A stretch of DNA of 64,000 bases from the NCBI GenBank assembly GCA_947095585.1, contig OX352763.1:25345462-25409461 (forward strand), in the 5' to 3' direction. The translations under genes were made by a program, and so were the position numbers. Under the pieces are notes generated by a model. It did not search any database and had not been told where the DNA came from. It saw nothing but the letters and a program-made list of their open reading frames with translations. The stretch comes from Nephrocerus scutellatus. Taxonomy: Eukaryota; Arthropoda; Insecta; Diptera; Pipunculidae. Below, one piece after another: positions 46,375 to 59,514 of this stretch (its first letter is position 1; each line of letters starts with the position of its first letter).

Positions 46375-48060
46375 ATCCACAAGGCACTCGTCAAGGACCA
46401 AATTGTGAAGGTTTACTAAAAAAGTCCGGTGGTAACTACACATCGGACCGTGAGGACACAATTAGAACGTTACTTCAAGTGTATTTCCCTGGTTCGTATA
46501 CCTAGAGAAAGATAAACGTAATTTTTATCCCTAAACCAGACAATAGGCCTAGTGAGTTGGCTAAATCATACAGACCTATAAGTCCAACATCATTCAAAAT
46601 TATGGAGAGACTTACTGATGTTCATATCAGAGCCTGACTAGATACGTCTACCCCTCTACACTCAAGTCAGTTTGCATACATAAAAGGTAAAAGCACATAG
46701 GGTGCCCTTCACTATCTAGTTAAGAAGATAGAAGGAACGTTTCGTTCCGAAGCAATAGCTCTATGTGCATTTCTTGATATTGAGGGTGCTTTCGAAACCA
46801 CTTGCTACGACTCAATAGCAAAAACAATCAGTACCAGAGGTACCGAGGACTCAACCAACCAATGTATAAGGCCATACTTGAAAGTCGAGTTATCGCTTCC
46901 TTCTCAGAGGGGGAGTGTCTGTGTCGGTGACGGCAGTTAAGGGTTGTCCCCAAGGAGTAGTCCTTTCTCCCCTTCTGTGGTCACTGGTCATCGACAATCT
47001 TCCAGCCGATCTACATAGAACAGGCTACATCGCCATTGGCTATGCCGATAACTTGGCGATTTAAATTAGTGGCAAGCACAGCACGACCATTACAAGTGTC
47101 ATGCAAGGTGCGTTACTTTACGTTTTAGAATAGTACAGCAGAGAAGGGCTTTCCATTTATCCTTGCAAAACCGTTCTAGTGCCTTTCACAAAAAGAAGAA
47201 TGGTCAATCTAGGACCTATTAATATCAAAGACACCACTTCAAAATATTCCAGTGAGGTTAAATATCTCGGCGTCATCCTTGATACACAGCTAAAATGGAA
47301 CTCTCATATCAAGTCTGCCATTTAACGACGAGTTCATAGGGCCATAGGGGACAGTAGACACACGCCTTTACGGTAAAACTTGAGACCCAACCGCAGTATT
47401 AGAAGCTGTCGTTTCTTTCTTTCTTGCAAATTTTCATAAGGAAGACGGCTGCTGCGCTATTAAGCTTGAGCTAGAATAAGATTACAAACCAGGTTACTTT
47501 GTGGAACACCTGAAAATCCTCGACTCAATTCCCGAAAGAGACATGTGTTGCCGACCTCGACATCATGGTCAGCGAGCACTGTTTTGGCAGGTTATTTGAG
47601 GTAGTAACTAGTAATATTATACCGTGCAATCTGGTCTAATTGTGTTCCAGCACTGGACGCTAAAGGTCTGGTCTGGTAGACAGATGGATCGAAAATGAAA
47701 TCTGGAGTCGGAGCTGGTGTTTTCGGACTCAACACCAAAGTCTCGATACCAATGGGTTTGAGTCCCACGGTTTTCCAGGTGTCCGCTAGGATTAACCTTA
47801 GTAAGGGTATTTTCGGCACTAAAATGTATATCTTTTCACATAGTCAGGCAGTACTAAAAGCGTTATAGTCCAACATTATGGACTCTAAATCAGTTAAATG
47901 CTTCTACAATGCACCGCAATCCCTAGTAAGGCATAACAGGGTGAATCTCAGTTGGGTCCCTGGCCACCAAGGAAGGCAGACAACGAATATGCAGATGAAA
48001 TAGCTACGGCTGGATCGGAATCTGCGTTCTTACGACCGGAACCCTACTGTGGTGTAAATT
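46375..48060 (+). mobile_element. R1/LOA/I-like retrotransposon: RT and RNase H, degenerate
   Basis: RT landmarks: AVKGCPQGVVLSPLLWSLVI near 46935, GYADNLAI near 47038 (decayed YADD), CKTVLVPFTKRRMV near 47165, EVKYLGVILDTQLKWNSHIK near 47255. RNase H: TDGSKMKSGVGAGVFG near 47685, MYIFSHSQAVLKAL near 47826 and HNRVNLSWVPGHQG near 47930. Many stops. Its RNase H part is the close relative of 15371-16205. Confidence 0.8.
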
Positions 48061-49840
48061 GTCATCCATATTTCTAATTTGTTTCTTTTTATTGAAAATT
48101 TTGTACTAAATAGTAGACCCACAAAAGAAATAAGCTGCTAGTTGGCAACGCTGGATTATGGATATACACAAGATTTGGTTATGAAAAAAACTTTTGTATC
48201 TACGAGTATAAATGTATGTGTCACATCCGTCTACAATTACTACGAACTAGGAAAAGGTGATATAATTAGGTGTTTGCTCAGCAATGATTCATTTCTGTTG
48301 TACGAGTTTATTACACCCGAGTACACTTATAATATTGTCATACCAGTTCGGCAGATTTTAGAAATAAAGATAAAAATATTTTATTTTTACGCAACTAAAT
48401 TTTCGGTGACGTGTATTAAAATCAAAAATGCATATAGGAAAATTAAAAATTGGCATTTACATACATTTATCAAACCTTATAAGCAGCTTACCTGAGAAGA
48501 TAGTGTGACTGATTATCCTAGTTAGTTAGCATTTTGTGCTGAGATAAAAAATATTTACTGTAATGCATAAAAAATGAAAAACAAGCTTATAATTTAAACT
48601 AAGGAGTTCAAAATATGCAATTAAATGCCTTAAAGTTCTTGACCCGTGTTTGCTAGTAATGACAAATTGCGTTTTATCCTGTGCCACACCTTTACTAATA
48701 TGATGCTTCATTGATAAGCATCGCCGTTTCGTAAAAGCTCAGATGTTAGCTAAAAACATTCTGCCCAACCCACCAGCTTCAACCTTAATATTACTCGGTA
48801 AAAAAGTCTCCCAAAAGGGTGTGAGTTTGTTTGGAAACGCTGAACGCAGATACATCGTGACGAACTCTCGATGAGATATTGTAAAGAACCCTAACCTGAG
48901 AGATAGTATAAGGATTTACACAGGCATAGGAACACTCCCAGTTTTGACTCACATTTTTTTTTATCATACTCTTCTGCCAACATTCGATACAGTGCAGCTG
49001 AGGTTTATCGAAATAATTAAATAAATATTTTTGTATCTGTAATTGTATATAAATATAATATAAACAATAATTTAAAACAGAAATCAATTGTTATGTTGTT
49101 AGAATTTAAGTCTAGGTCTAAAGATTAAAACATGACACAATATTTTCGGTCAGAAATGAAGACACAACATTTTTCATTTAATAGTATAAATATAAACTGA
49201 AAAGTAAGGAAATACTTCTGGTATTATAATCATCCCCTAGATCCACCGTACCTTTAGATACACGTAAACATTACTAAATACACGCAACCCTCGAGATATT
49301 AATTCAGAAGATTACATTTTAAGAGCATGCCACAAGGGATGTAGAAGCAATCAACAGAACACAGTACGGCCGGCACATGTTTGTAGGTGTATGTATCTGA
49401 AGTATACAAAAACAATCCAGTTTTGCCATCTTATTTCCAGCATTGGATTTAGATAGGAGTATAATGATGTGCCTTTACACATTTTGTGGGTGCGCCACAG
49501 ACGGGTGGATGGTTTCATCACACCTTGACATTATACCATGGCACATGCCAAAGAAAAAAATAATGGTCCATTAACTGATGACCTTTTGTGTAAATTGTGT
49601 TTTCTTTTGTTCTCATATTTTCATGACTTCATCTCATTATTAGGGTAACAATTATAAAATTGGTATGGGGGAGGGAGAATATTTAAATGCCAAAATGGGT
49701 GGGTATAATGTCATTGGATTTTTTATTTTGTTTTGTGAAATTCTGTGAAATATTCGTCAACACAATTATTAGGCAAAGATTCATTTTTATTTTGGGATAC
49801 TTTGAAGCGTATCTTAAAATAGAAAGGAATAGCTGAGCCT
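48061..49840. other. Stretch without a supported gene
   Basis: A 117-codon frame at 48142-48495 is Tyr/Ile/Lys-rich as expected of AT-rich noncoding DNA and shows no domain. Nothing else recognised. Confidence 0.4.
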
Positions 49841-49850
49841 ATGGAGAGAA

Positions 49851-50112
49851 TAATATAATATTCGGCGCGACAGACCGTTGCGGTCCAATGCCTAGCTACT
49901 CGCGACCATTTGTGATGTACATGCACATTTGTTGGACAAAAATGGAAGGGACCTACAATTTAAGGCCGGATTCGAACGGCGAATGGAGAAGCTTTCCGTG
50001 ACAAGTTATTGCTCTTGGAACGCGAGAAGTGGGAACGGTAAAAATAATTTTGGTGTTACTGGGATTCGAACCACGATGCCATAGGCATTTCCACTGAGCC
50101 ACGGCGCCCACC
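49851..50112 (-). mobile_element. tRNA-derived SINE, second complete copy
   Basis: Minus strand: GGGCGCCGTGGCTCAGTGGA, then GGTTCGAATCCCAGTAACAC, then CTCGCG, GAAAGCTTCTCCATTCGCCG, and a short AT-rich tail. Flanked by an imperfect 10-bp duplication, ATGGAGAGAA (49841-49850) and ATGGAAAGAA (50113-50122). About 80 percent similar by eye to the copy at 9552-9827, with a deletion in the A-B interval. Confidence 0.85.
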
Positions 50113-50594
50113 ATGGAAAGAAAGCCATACGAAAATTCTCCTCTTCAGAAAGTTATGAAACAGAGCAGTTTAGGAAGTCTTTCGGAATCTTGTCAGGGGG
50201 AAAAAATAAGTCTTAGTTTTTACAGTGAGTTAATGACCCAGTCTTGTATTTCAGCAGCAAAAATGTTATGTATTACTAATGGATGGTTATTCGGATCTAG
50301 TGATGGAAACCTGCTCAAGCCAAAAATCTGTGATTATAATAAATAGAAGAGAGTTTTTCCTCGTTACCGTAGCAGCTTTTGTGATCAGGAACAGGAAAAG
50401 AAGGCATACAACATCATTAAGAATGAGTGAAGATTTTGCTATCATTGCAAATATTTCAGCGCTTAGCACTACCGACATTATTACATATTACCACTGACAA
50501 CACAGACAAAGATATCGAAGCGTCAACTTAAGTGCACTCATATAAATTAGCTTAGCTTTGATGAAAATTAATTGATATAAAGGTCTGTAAACTA

Positions 50595-50765
50595 ACGACA
50601 AACAGACAAACAGATAAACAGATAAAAAGACAAATAGAAAAACAGACAAACAGACATACAGATTTACAGACAAACAGACAAACAGACAAACATACAAACA
50701 GACAAATAGACAAATAGACAAACAGACAAACAAACAAACAAATAAACAACAGAAACAGACAAACT
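50595..50765. repeat. ACAGACAA-type tetranucleotide microsatellite
   Basis: About 40 imperfect 4-bp units of the CAGA/CAAA type. The Cys/Leu/Val-rich frames on the minus strand are by-products. Confidence 0.9.
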
Positions 50766-50824
50766 CAACATAAATCGACATAAACATAAATTTTCGTTTT
50801 TAAATGCTAAAAATAAGATCCAGT

Positions 50825-51597
50825 TTTACTTGCACACGCGCCAAACGCGACTCGCGTAATACGCGGGACATCAGAAATGGACTATGAGACTGAGCTGCTT
50901 ACTAACGCGACTCGCGTGACACGCGGGGTATCAGAAATGTCCAATGAGACAGAACTGCTCACAAAATTTCAGTTCAAAGAAGTTGAAAAACAAACTCCCA
51001 TCATACGCGTTGCATGCATTACACGCGTAACACAAGTCACATGCATTACATGAGTCATACGCGCTGCATACCTCACACACATCTCATCCATCACATTAAG
51101 CCGCTTAGACATGTTGCATGTCACTGCCTAGGAAGTTGGCCGCGTGAAAGTTGTTTAAAAAGGACAAAGAAGTTAGAAAAATCCACTATTCTACGCATAA
51201 CACGCGCAACACAAGACTTGCGAAACGTGTCACACGCGGTATCTCAGAAACGCCCTACGATATTAATCTACTCACAAATTTTCAACTCCCTAGGGCGTGT
51301 GAAAGTTGGTTAAAAAAGGCTTCAGAGAAGTCGAAAACCACTTTTACACCTATAACTCAAGCCAGACGTGTCACATGCATGATCTTAGAAACGCCCTACG
51401 AGACTAATCTCTAGGACGTAGCAAATTTGTTTAAAAAGAACCTCAAATAAGTCGAAAAAATCCACTTTTTCACACATCTCACGCGCCACACTTATTATAC
51501 GCGAATCGCAGCACCCGTCACACGCGGGATCTCAAAAATATCCTAGTAGAATTTAGCTCTCTAGGTCATATCAAGTTAAATAAACGTTTTTAAAAGA
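50825..51597 (+). repeat. CACGCG-array element
   Basis: Units with ACGCGACTCGCGT, CACGCGGG, ATCAGAAATG, GAGCTGCTTAC and GGTTAAAAAGG. Two adjacent 66-bp units at about 50838-50960 are the clearest. Ends in TCAAGTTAAATAAACGTTTT, the same right end as the element at 3370-4084. Confidence 0.8.
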
Positions 51598-51837
51598 AGA
51601 CCTATACTCCTGCTGCAATGGTAAGATAAACGATTGGCGATTGCAAATAGTATATTACATAACGAGCAAGGAAAGTGGAGCGAGTTAGAAGTTTGGCAAT
51701 CTATCGAGCACGATGAGCACTTTTCTGCGAGTAATACGCTTTTTTTCACACGACCAAAACCGGTATTTCTGCTAAACCGGTTATGCGCAAAATGCAGATT
51801 TACTCCGTGAATGTGTGGTCGCAGTGATTGCAGTAAA

Positions 51838-51935
51838 TAACAAAAGTATTTTATATGTTAATTCACTAGTGTGTATAAGGGCTAGAGGTTATAGTGTATG
51901 AAACAGTCACTTTCGTCTATGGGCGTGTGAAAAAA
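51838..51935. repeat. Dispersed repeat also at 4300-4412
   Basis: Same wording and orientation as 4300-4412. It follows a CACGCG element end at about 240 bases in both places. Confidence 0.65.
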
Positions 51936-54190
51936 TTATTTCAGCATTTAAAATGCAATTGGTTGATTCAACTGCATCTGTTTCATAAGAAAATTGTATC
52001 CTATCCAATTCTATTCTTTCCTTTAAATTCAAAGAAACATTTCCACCAAAACAAATGAAGCAACTAATAATCTTGCGTGGCAATAATGATTATATTTTCT
52101 GTCAAGCCTTTTATTGTTATCCTAAGCCAGGCTAATATAATTATATGTAATATGAATATACCTTATACCTTCGGCAGGACGAATTTAATGGTTCAACTTG
52201 ACTGGGCGCAAATCTACAAAGAACCATTGTGCTTATAACTACTACTGCTCGTATAATCATAATGTCAAAAGAGCGATCGCTCAGGTAAGGTTCTTACGTA
52301 TTAAGATGCCAATCTAAACTGACCGTTAGTGAAAATGGTTTTGGTTTTTTTTTTTTAAAAAAAAGAAGAGGAAAACGCGGGCTTTTTCATTTCATTGATA
52401 TGCATGATGTGGTAGTGCAGCAAATTGACGACGCTCCTGGAGCAAAGACTCGCTCATCATTGCAGCCAGCAACATGTGTATGCGAGTTAGTTCTTAATCT
52501 AACATACTCGCTACCAAAGTGAAATGGGAAAACCATCCTCTGAATAGGGGTGTGCAACGATCACAGGAGATCTCAAAAGGCGTTTATGTGATGCACTTTA
52601 ATAACGGCGACAATGCACCGACCGCCGTCTGCACAGTGCGCGCCATCAAAGCTGTAAAAGAAACAACCAACGCAGCGACAAAGAACATCTTGAACCGCCA
52701 GTGCTCAGGTGAGTTACGTTAGGATATGCACGCGCGCACTCGCTCGCTATTATTCCTACTCACGCAGTTTTTCTCGCTTGAGAGGGCACGTGCCCACATG
52801 ACATTTGGTAGGTTCTTCTTCTTTGTTTTTTAGCCATAATTCTTCCCTCGTTGCTGTTTTTATTTCTTACTTTGAGGTTGGCGAAGTACCTACCTTTCAA
52901 CTGCCAAGGTGTTCTCCTTGGCACGACTTCTCTCGATGGCAATGGAATAGTGTAGACGGTAGGTAGAAATCGACACAATCCATCAGCTACGAATACGAAT
53001 ATCTATCAATGTGGAACCACCACATTTGACTGACCTGACCGTTGCACTAATGATGACTTTTCCTATATGTACTCGCCTCCGAGAGATGCAATTACGAGTG
53101 AGTTTAGTTCGCGTCAGTTAAGAACAGAAGAAGAAAAGCAATAAGAAGCCAGGATGGTATACACAGTAGGTCTCACCTTTTAACGCATCACCGTTTGTAT
53201 TAAAAAAGTTGCATTGGGGATGGTATTGATGGTGTATTCGGTTCAGCGATCCGTTTGATTCCATCAACATCATATGTTATTGTCACAGTTTTTATTGTTG
53301 TTGTTGTTGTTGCTGCAACTACCTGCAGTAGCTTAAGTTGCACATTTTGGATTTTTGTAATTTGTTCTGATGACTCCTAAGAAACTCTTCGAAAATTACA
53401 AAAAAAGACCCCTTCTTAGTTGAGGCATAACACAAAGAATTTTTCCCGCGTCTTCAGAAATAAGGGTTTCCGGATATGATACACAAACAATTCTCGCTAT
53501 ACGATCGCTCGTCAGTGTAATCTAAATTATCTGGAGATTTTGTCATCTGTCGAGGAAGATTGCTGCTATTATCATCAACGAAGACACTTGGGTGATGACA
53601 ATATGGCAACTATTTCATATATATATGTGTGTAATTGGAAGTCAACAACTGTGACATCAGAAGGTGTTTACCTTACACTTACGTGTGATGGAGAAGTAAT
53701 TTTCTGAAGCCCAATTTCGTAGAAGGAAAAAAACTGTCGCAACTGTCGCACATCAGGCACAGGCGCGGCCTACTAAAATGGTGTCTTACTTGCATGTGGA
53801 GTTATCAAAAATGTCTTATCAATTACTGGAAGAGAATACCGTTGAGTATGGCATTCGTTTCGCTTCGTTGACATTAAAACTTTTGCAGGGATTGTCTGTA
53901 ACCATATTGGTTGAGTACAAAAATTAAGAAAGGCGAAGAAGGCGTAAAAAGTGACTCTATGGAATATGTTATGCTGGCTTAGCAGCACTATTCCTGATAA
54001 GATGTTGATGTGTTATTCATTGTTTTAAATAATTTTGCTAAGTACGAGTACTGGAAAACAACACACACTTAACACCAGCTGCGTGGGAAAAGGGAGATTA
54101 TATTTACTTCTGGTAATTAGTGTAACGTTCCAATAGAAATGAGGGCTAACGTTTTATTAAAACGGTAAGCAACTATTACTTTTCCAATTT
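51936..54190. other. Stretch without a supported gene; possible untranslated exon near 52500-52710
   Basis: 52500-52710 has balanced composition and ends at CTCAG followed by GTGAGT (52711), a good donor, so a 5' untranslated or alternative exon is conceivable. Its 67-codon frame has no known relative. A GTT microsatellite lies at about 53293-53315. Nothing else is recognised. Confidence 0.3.
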
Positions 54191-54194
54191 TATT

Positions 54195-54332
54195 TCAGAA
54201 AGCGTCAAATGTAATTCATATTAGTTAATTTTAATTTAGAAAATATTAATTGTAATTCAGATTCGTCAAATGTTACTCAGAAATCATGAATTGTAATTTA
54301 GAAAGCGTCAATTGTAATTCAGAAAGAATGCT
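54195..54332. repeat. Degenerate ~22-bp tandem repeat
   Basis: Around five to six units of the type AATTGTAATTCAGAAAGCGT with variation. Confidence 0.75.
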
Positions 54333-54524
54333 GATCTCACTGCACAATACAGCAGCTAAGGCCATGGTAATGAATGACATGCCGACCGATCGAACATTTA
54401 TTTCAATGTAAAATAATATTAATAGTTTATATAGTTATTAATATTCCTTATAGTGAAATTTTGTTTATTATTCTATATCGATTTCGTAATTTAAAATTCC
54501 ATCTTCAGTAGTTGATATAGGTAT

Positions 54525-55015
54525 AATTACTGGTTCTATGAATGACAACGGTGAAAGGTTTGCCGATCTATGTTCTGATCGCAACCTAATAATTGTAGGC
54601 ACAATTTTCCCCACAAAAACATCCACAAAGCCACCTGGACCTCTTTTGATCACATGTACAGCAACCAGATTGATCACATCGCTATAAGCCGCAAGTGGCG
54701 ATCATCTTTGCTGGACGTTAGAACCCGAAGAGCAGCCGACGTCTACAGAGACTACCACCTTGTGGTTGGCAGTGTGCGATTGAATTCGTGAATGCCAGTC
54801 CATCAAAGTAGAGTTAAACGCGGCCTCGGGTGCCGTGCGAAGCGCATTAGCGCGGAAGTATACGGATCTGGACCGGCAAGTTGGCTGTTCAGCTAGGAAC
54901 GACAAACGAGCATGGCTAAGCGACATCGCAACACAAGCACAGCAAGCCGCTGATAGTAGACAATACAGTACAGTCTACTAACTCGCTCGTAAGCTCGCCT
55001 ACAAGAAACACCAGA
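54525..55015 (+). mobile_element. Non-LTR endonuclease-domain fragment
   Basis: NDNGERFADLCSDRNLIIVG near 54540, NQIDHI near 54668, RKWRSSLLDVRTRRAADVY across a frameshift near 54690, and YHLVVGSVRLNS near 54755. It is related to, but distinct from, the families at 8609 and 25205. It stops abruptly at repeat B (55020). Confidence 0.75.
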
Positions 55016-55019
55016 TAAA

Positions 55020-55790
55020 GGGGTAATTCCTTGGTTTATTTCGTGAAAAAAAAACGTATGATAGGGGGGGTCTATTTGCACCCCCTGCGGTGTACGTTGC
55101 GTTTTAATGCGAACAGACGTACTTTTGACCTTACATCACTTCACACCCTGTAACTATTGAAGGCTTTGAGCAACAAGGTCACTCTTGGTCTTTTTTGATA
55201 GCAAATTGAAATTTTTAAGGTCAAACAATGAACATTCTTTTAAATTTTTAAAACAATTACCGATATAAACATTGTCAAATTCAAAAAAAATTTCGTTTTT
55301 CTTTTAAATTTTATATTCAAACGCGATTATTTCGAAAAATGCCCTCGGATAATTTTTTTTTGACAATTGCACTATTAAAGCCTATACAATTTTCTACAAA
55401 TCTACTTCACCATATTTATACATTGGGTCAACAGCAGCCGTGTGAAAATTGAAAGTTTGTAAAATGAACGAAAACGTATTTTTGACCACACTTGACCTCA
55501 CGCCCTATAACTCTTGAACGCTTCCAGCTATAAAGTTACTATTTATCTTTTTTGAAAGAAAATTAAATTTGTAATTTCAACCAATGTACATTTTTTAAAT
55601 AATTTAAGCCATATCGATATGAAGATCGTTAAAATATTTTTTTTTTAAATTGTAATTACCAACTTTAATTTGTAACACGATTATTTCGAGAAATGCTCTT
55701 GAAACCATTTTTTTTTTGTTGACAAAAACGGTATTAAAGCCAATTCAATTTCCTACAAATTTGCATCACAATATTGGTGCATTCAAGCAA
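55020..55790. repeat. Dispersed repeat B, two tandem diverged units
   Basis: ACCTTACATCACTTCACACC, then CTGTAACTATTGAAGGCTTT, then the CGATTATTTCGAAAAATGC block, then ACAATTTTCTACAAATCTAC recur in order about 350 bases later (55490-55780). The first unit matches 42085-42300. Confidence 0.7.
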
Positions 55791-55817
55791 TAAAGGGCGA
55801 GATAGTGCTGGTTGTTT

Positions 55818-55845
55818 TACTACTACTACTACTACTACTACTACT
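55818..55845. repeat. (CTA)n microsatellite
   Basis: Nine perfect units. Confidence 0.95.
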
Positions 55846-56179
55846 GCCGTCTCAGTGTTCCTGCAGCAACAGTGTATCAAAATTACGCATGGACCGGATG
55901 CACTCTTACCACTTCCCTCCAGTGCATAATCTTCCTCGAACAGACTTGTCAAAAAGGACCTAATTTTATGACTTGGCACCATTTTTATATGTCCATTTTC
56001 ACCACCAATTTTATATTGAATTGTAACCCTGCTATAACGTCCTGCAAGGAATACGTTTTGTTGCCAGTAGCCCTGTATATTACCGATACCATTAGCAGTT
56101 TACGCTTGTGGCCTCAGAACCTTATAAATGGGCCTTTAGATATAGAAGAATATAGAAGAAAAAGAGTTTAAGAGTTACT

Positions 56180-56335
56180 GAAAGAAATGTTGAGAATAAT
56201 TTCAAGAGTTACTGTCATATGTCTATGTGAAATGTTTGTAAATCAATAAGTTAGTATACTGATAAGATATCATCACAGTTTTAGAATCACAATGGTGCGT
56301 GCTTGAGTGACGTGGTCAGTTAGTATATAGCTACC
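56180..56335. repeat. Dispersed repeat A, second copy
   Basis: Matches 41635-41810 (AGAGTTACTGTCAT, TTAGTATACTGATAAGATAT, ATCACAGTTTTAGAATCACA). No bacterial sequence follows it here. Confidence 0.7.
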
Positions 56336-57285
56336 ATGTTTGCTGTATGCATCCGTGAGCATGCATTGTACAAAGATAATTACCAATAAGTTATTTACGT
56401 TGTATAAGACAAATAATAGCTAGTAACCTTCTTGAAAAATAGATATCATCAATAATTATTATCGTCCCACCAAAATATTACACAAATAATTGTATGCTCA
56501 CCATTCACGTATCACTATACCATTTGTCCGTGTCCATTGTGCAATATGAAAGCTGAAAAGTCATGCAATCCCGACATAATCTCCCTCAATTTAATTACTT
56601 AATTTCACGCAATTGATCCGCAGATCTTCCCCCATTGAACGCTTAACAAGGAGTATGTGCAAATGACTTTTTGGCATTGTACACTGAGAGGAAATCACCC
56701 TTGTACTTAGCAAAATTCCACCCTCTTTAAAATTACAAGCTAACAAGGATTTAATTTGGCATTCATCATCTCGTTTGAGTAGCATCAGGCAGTCCATGCG
56801 ACTAAAGAGCAAATAAATAGACAAATTGACTTCATCACAATATGGATACGAGCACTTGAAATTAGGGGTGGTAATTGTGATAATCCCTTTCATTTTGTAT
56901 TGATGCTCAATACGATTACGTCCTTATGTTGTTTTGACGTTGGGTTTACCACCACGCCACCACCCTAACCACGACTAATCGCACCATCCTCCCTTGACAT
57001 TTCAATTGTTATCACATAAACAGTTGTGTTTAGGGAAACATTTTTTTATTGAATTACCATCAAATTTTTTTTGGATTATCTTACAACTAGATTTGGATAT
57101 ACCTTAAAAAGCTTTGCGATCAAAATTGAAGTGACGTATTAAGTAACTATACGTCATGGCAAAATTAAAAGTACAATTAGGTACAGTTCTATTGTTTAGG
57201 GTTTGATGGGTTTTATTATCATTTGCATGACTGATTATTAATTTATTCAATTGGTGCACAACTTGTGTTGTTTTTTTTATTTTAA
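56336..57285. other. Stretch without a supported gene
   Basis: AT-rich; a 100-codon minus-strand frame at 56591-56893 shows no domain. Confidence 0.4.
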
Positions 57286-57287
57286 TT

Positions 57288-58465
57288 TTAAACAAATAAA
57301 TGTAAAAAAAACTACATTTTGCGGGTACAAACTTTTACGTATACATCGACACATTTTGTGAACGTGCACGTTGCACGTATTACAAGCGCAACACGCGACC
57401 AGCGACATGAGTCACAGACGGGATCTCAGAAACGCCCTACTAGACTAAGCTACCCACATAGTTCTAGCTTTCTAAGACGTGTGGAAGGTGGTTAAAAAGA
57501 AGGTGGACCTATTTCAAAGACATAATTTCCACGCGCCACACGTGACTTGTGACACATGTCACATGCGGGATCTTGGAAATGGCCAATGAATCTGAGCAGC
57601 TCACAAAACTTCAGGTAGCTAGGTCAAGTGTAAGCTGGCTAAAAAACCTCTCAGAAAAGTCAAAAACATTGGGTCTGTTTCAATAATTAACTCATTTTCC
57701 AGGCATCTCACGTGCAACGCGTGACTCGGAAAACATGTCATATACTGGATTTCAGAAACTACCCTTTATACTGAGCTGCTCACAAAATTTCAACTCTCTA
57801 GGTCGTGTCAAAGCTGACACGGTATGACCTGTTTTAAAGAAACCATTTTCAACGCATCACAGGTGCCACAAACGACTCGCGACACTGGTCCCCCATGGGA
57901 TCTCAGAAATGTCCTTAGAGACTAAGCTTTTCACAAGTTTCAATTATCTAGGTCACGTGTAAGGTGGTTAAAAAGGCCCTCAGAGAAGTCGAAAACATGG
58001 GGTCTATTTCAAAAATTAACTCAATTTCCACGCATTTCACGTGCCGCGCGTATTCGCAAAACATGTCATACGCGGGAACTCAGAAACGATCCTTTAAACT
58101 GCGCTGCTTACAAATTTTAGGTCTCTAGGTCTAGTGAAAGCTGGTTAACGAGGACCCGAAAATAGTCTACGTCGTACGGCCAACTTCAAAGATTAACCAA
58201 TTTTCCATGCATCACAAAAACACCCTTAAAGACTAAACTATTTACAAAATATCCACTTTCTAGGACGTGTGGAAGGTTAATAACAAAAGTTGGGGCCTTT
58301 TTTATAAATTAACCCAATTTCCACGCTAAACACGCGCCACAAGCGACTCGCGACACGTGTCACACGAAGGATCTTATAAATGGCGCATAAGATTGAGCTA
58401 CTCACACAGTTTTAGCTATCTAGGTTGTTAAAAATGACTTCAAGAAGTCGAAAAAAAACCGACAG
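57288..58465 (+). repeat. CACGCG-array element, longest copy
   Basis: Starts AACAAATAAATGTAAAAAAA and GCGGGTACAAACTTTTACGT, then about eight diverged units of roughly 135 bp with CACGCGCCACACGTGACTTG, GGGATCTCAGAAA, CTCACAAAATTT, CTAGGTC-TGT and GGTTAAAAAGG. Units are more diverged than at 3370-4084. Confidence 0.8.
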
Positions 58466-59510
58466 ACAGTTAAAACTTTAAGAGAAGTTGTTAAGGCCGT
58501 CCAAATTGGCTTTCTTGTAGTTTTTTCTCCTACGAGAAATTTGTTGATTTTACACAATGGTCGGGTGAGCTGAAAGATGTTAAGGCACTAATGGTGTATT
58601 TACGAGTATCAGTTTGAAAAAGTCGAGAGTATTGGAGGGTTGAATGTCTGGTATTCGAGTAGGCCATTCTTCTCCTCAAACTTTATTGGTTCATACACGA
58701 TTTTCTTTAGCTATACTTTCTTTCGTTTGTCATCTTCTCTTCCACAAGACAAGAGTTTAGCAATTTTTTAAAATAATGATGGCAATGTTTGCAATTTTCG
58801 TTATCAGTTATGCACCCCTAGTATTACGATTATGACAAGTTGACATCGCCAAGTAATAGTAAATCAAACTTTTTTAACAAACTTTTTATAAGTTTTATTA
58901 CATTTTTGGTTAAGTACGATCTTCTTAATCAATATACAATTGCCATGGTGATACGTACATGAATATAAAAAGAAGTGGTTTCAAACATCTCATCCCCTAT
59001 TTACCAATCTGCACACACGCCACATAAACAGAAGAAAGTAAAAACACCAACGGGGGTGTACTTAAAGTGAAATAAGTATAACAACTGAAACGAAAATGAA
59101 ACGTGAATGAGCACCTGTCCATATCAACTTCCGGTGTTATATTCACCCTTTCAGAGAAATCCACGCTCGATGGTGCGAGGCTTATTGTCCGCCGCTATCT
59201 GCACTGTACCGTGTACCGTGTACCGTATACCGTTGTTGGTTGAACTTTACCAAGAAAACAAAGACACACGGAAACATAACACTTTTGGATTGATGCAATA
59301 TTTCCGTCATGCTATCTATATACGAATGGTTGATGCAATACGAATAAAAAAGTTCTTTAACGTAAAATCAAAAAACTTAGCAATCGAAATTCACATTAAG
59401 ACTCCAGTAATCCGGATAGGATTTCTTCTTCTTGGCAACTTACTCTCCAAACTTTTTCCGTTGTTCGGGGATTTTTAATAGAGATTCTTACAACCCTTTT
59501 ATTGATTGGT
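58466..59510. other. Stretch without a supported gene
   Basis: The 123-codon frame at 59107-59478 has no recognisable domain and includes a short GTACCGT repeat near 59207-59230. Not called. Confidence 0.4.
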
Positions 59511-59514
59511 CAAA

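Noticed and set aside
48142..48495. 117-codon frame
   Set aside because: Composition is that of AT-rich noncoding DNA; no motif; follows a dead retroelement.
50488..50787. Cys/Leu/Val-rich minus-strand frames that look like membrane peptides
   Set aside because: They are translations of the ACAGACAA microsatellite.
50825..51597. CRISPR-like repeat array
   Set aside because: Units are imperfect, there are no unique spacers, and the host is a eukaryote; it is a tandem repeat family.
59107..59478. 123-codon frame
   Set aside because: No domain, includes a short tandem repeat, no splice signals or conservation within the window.
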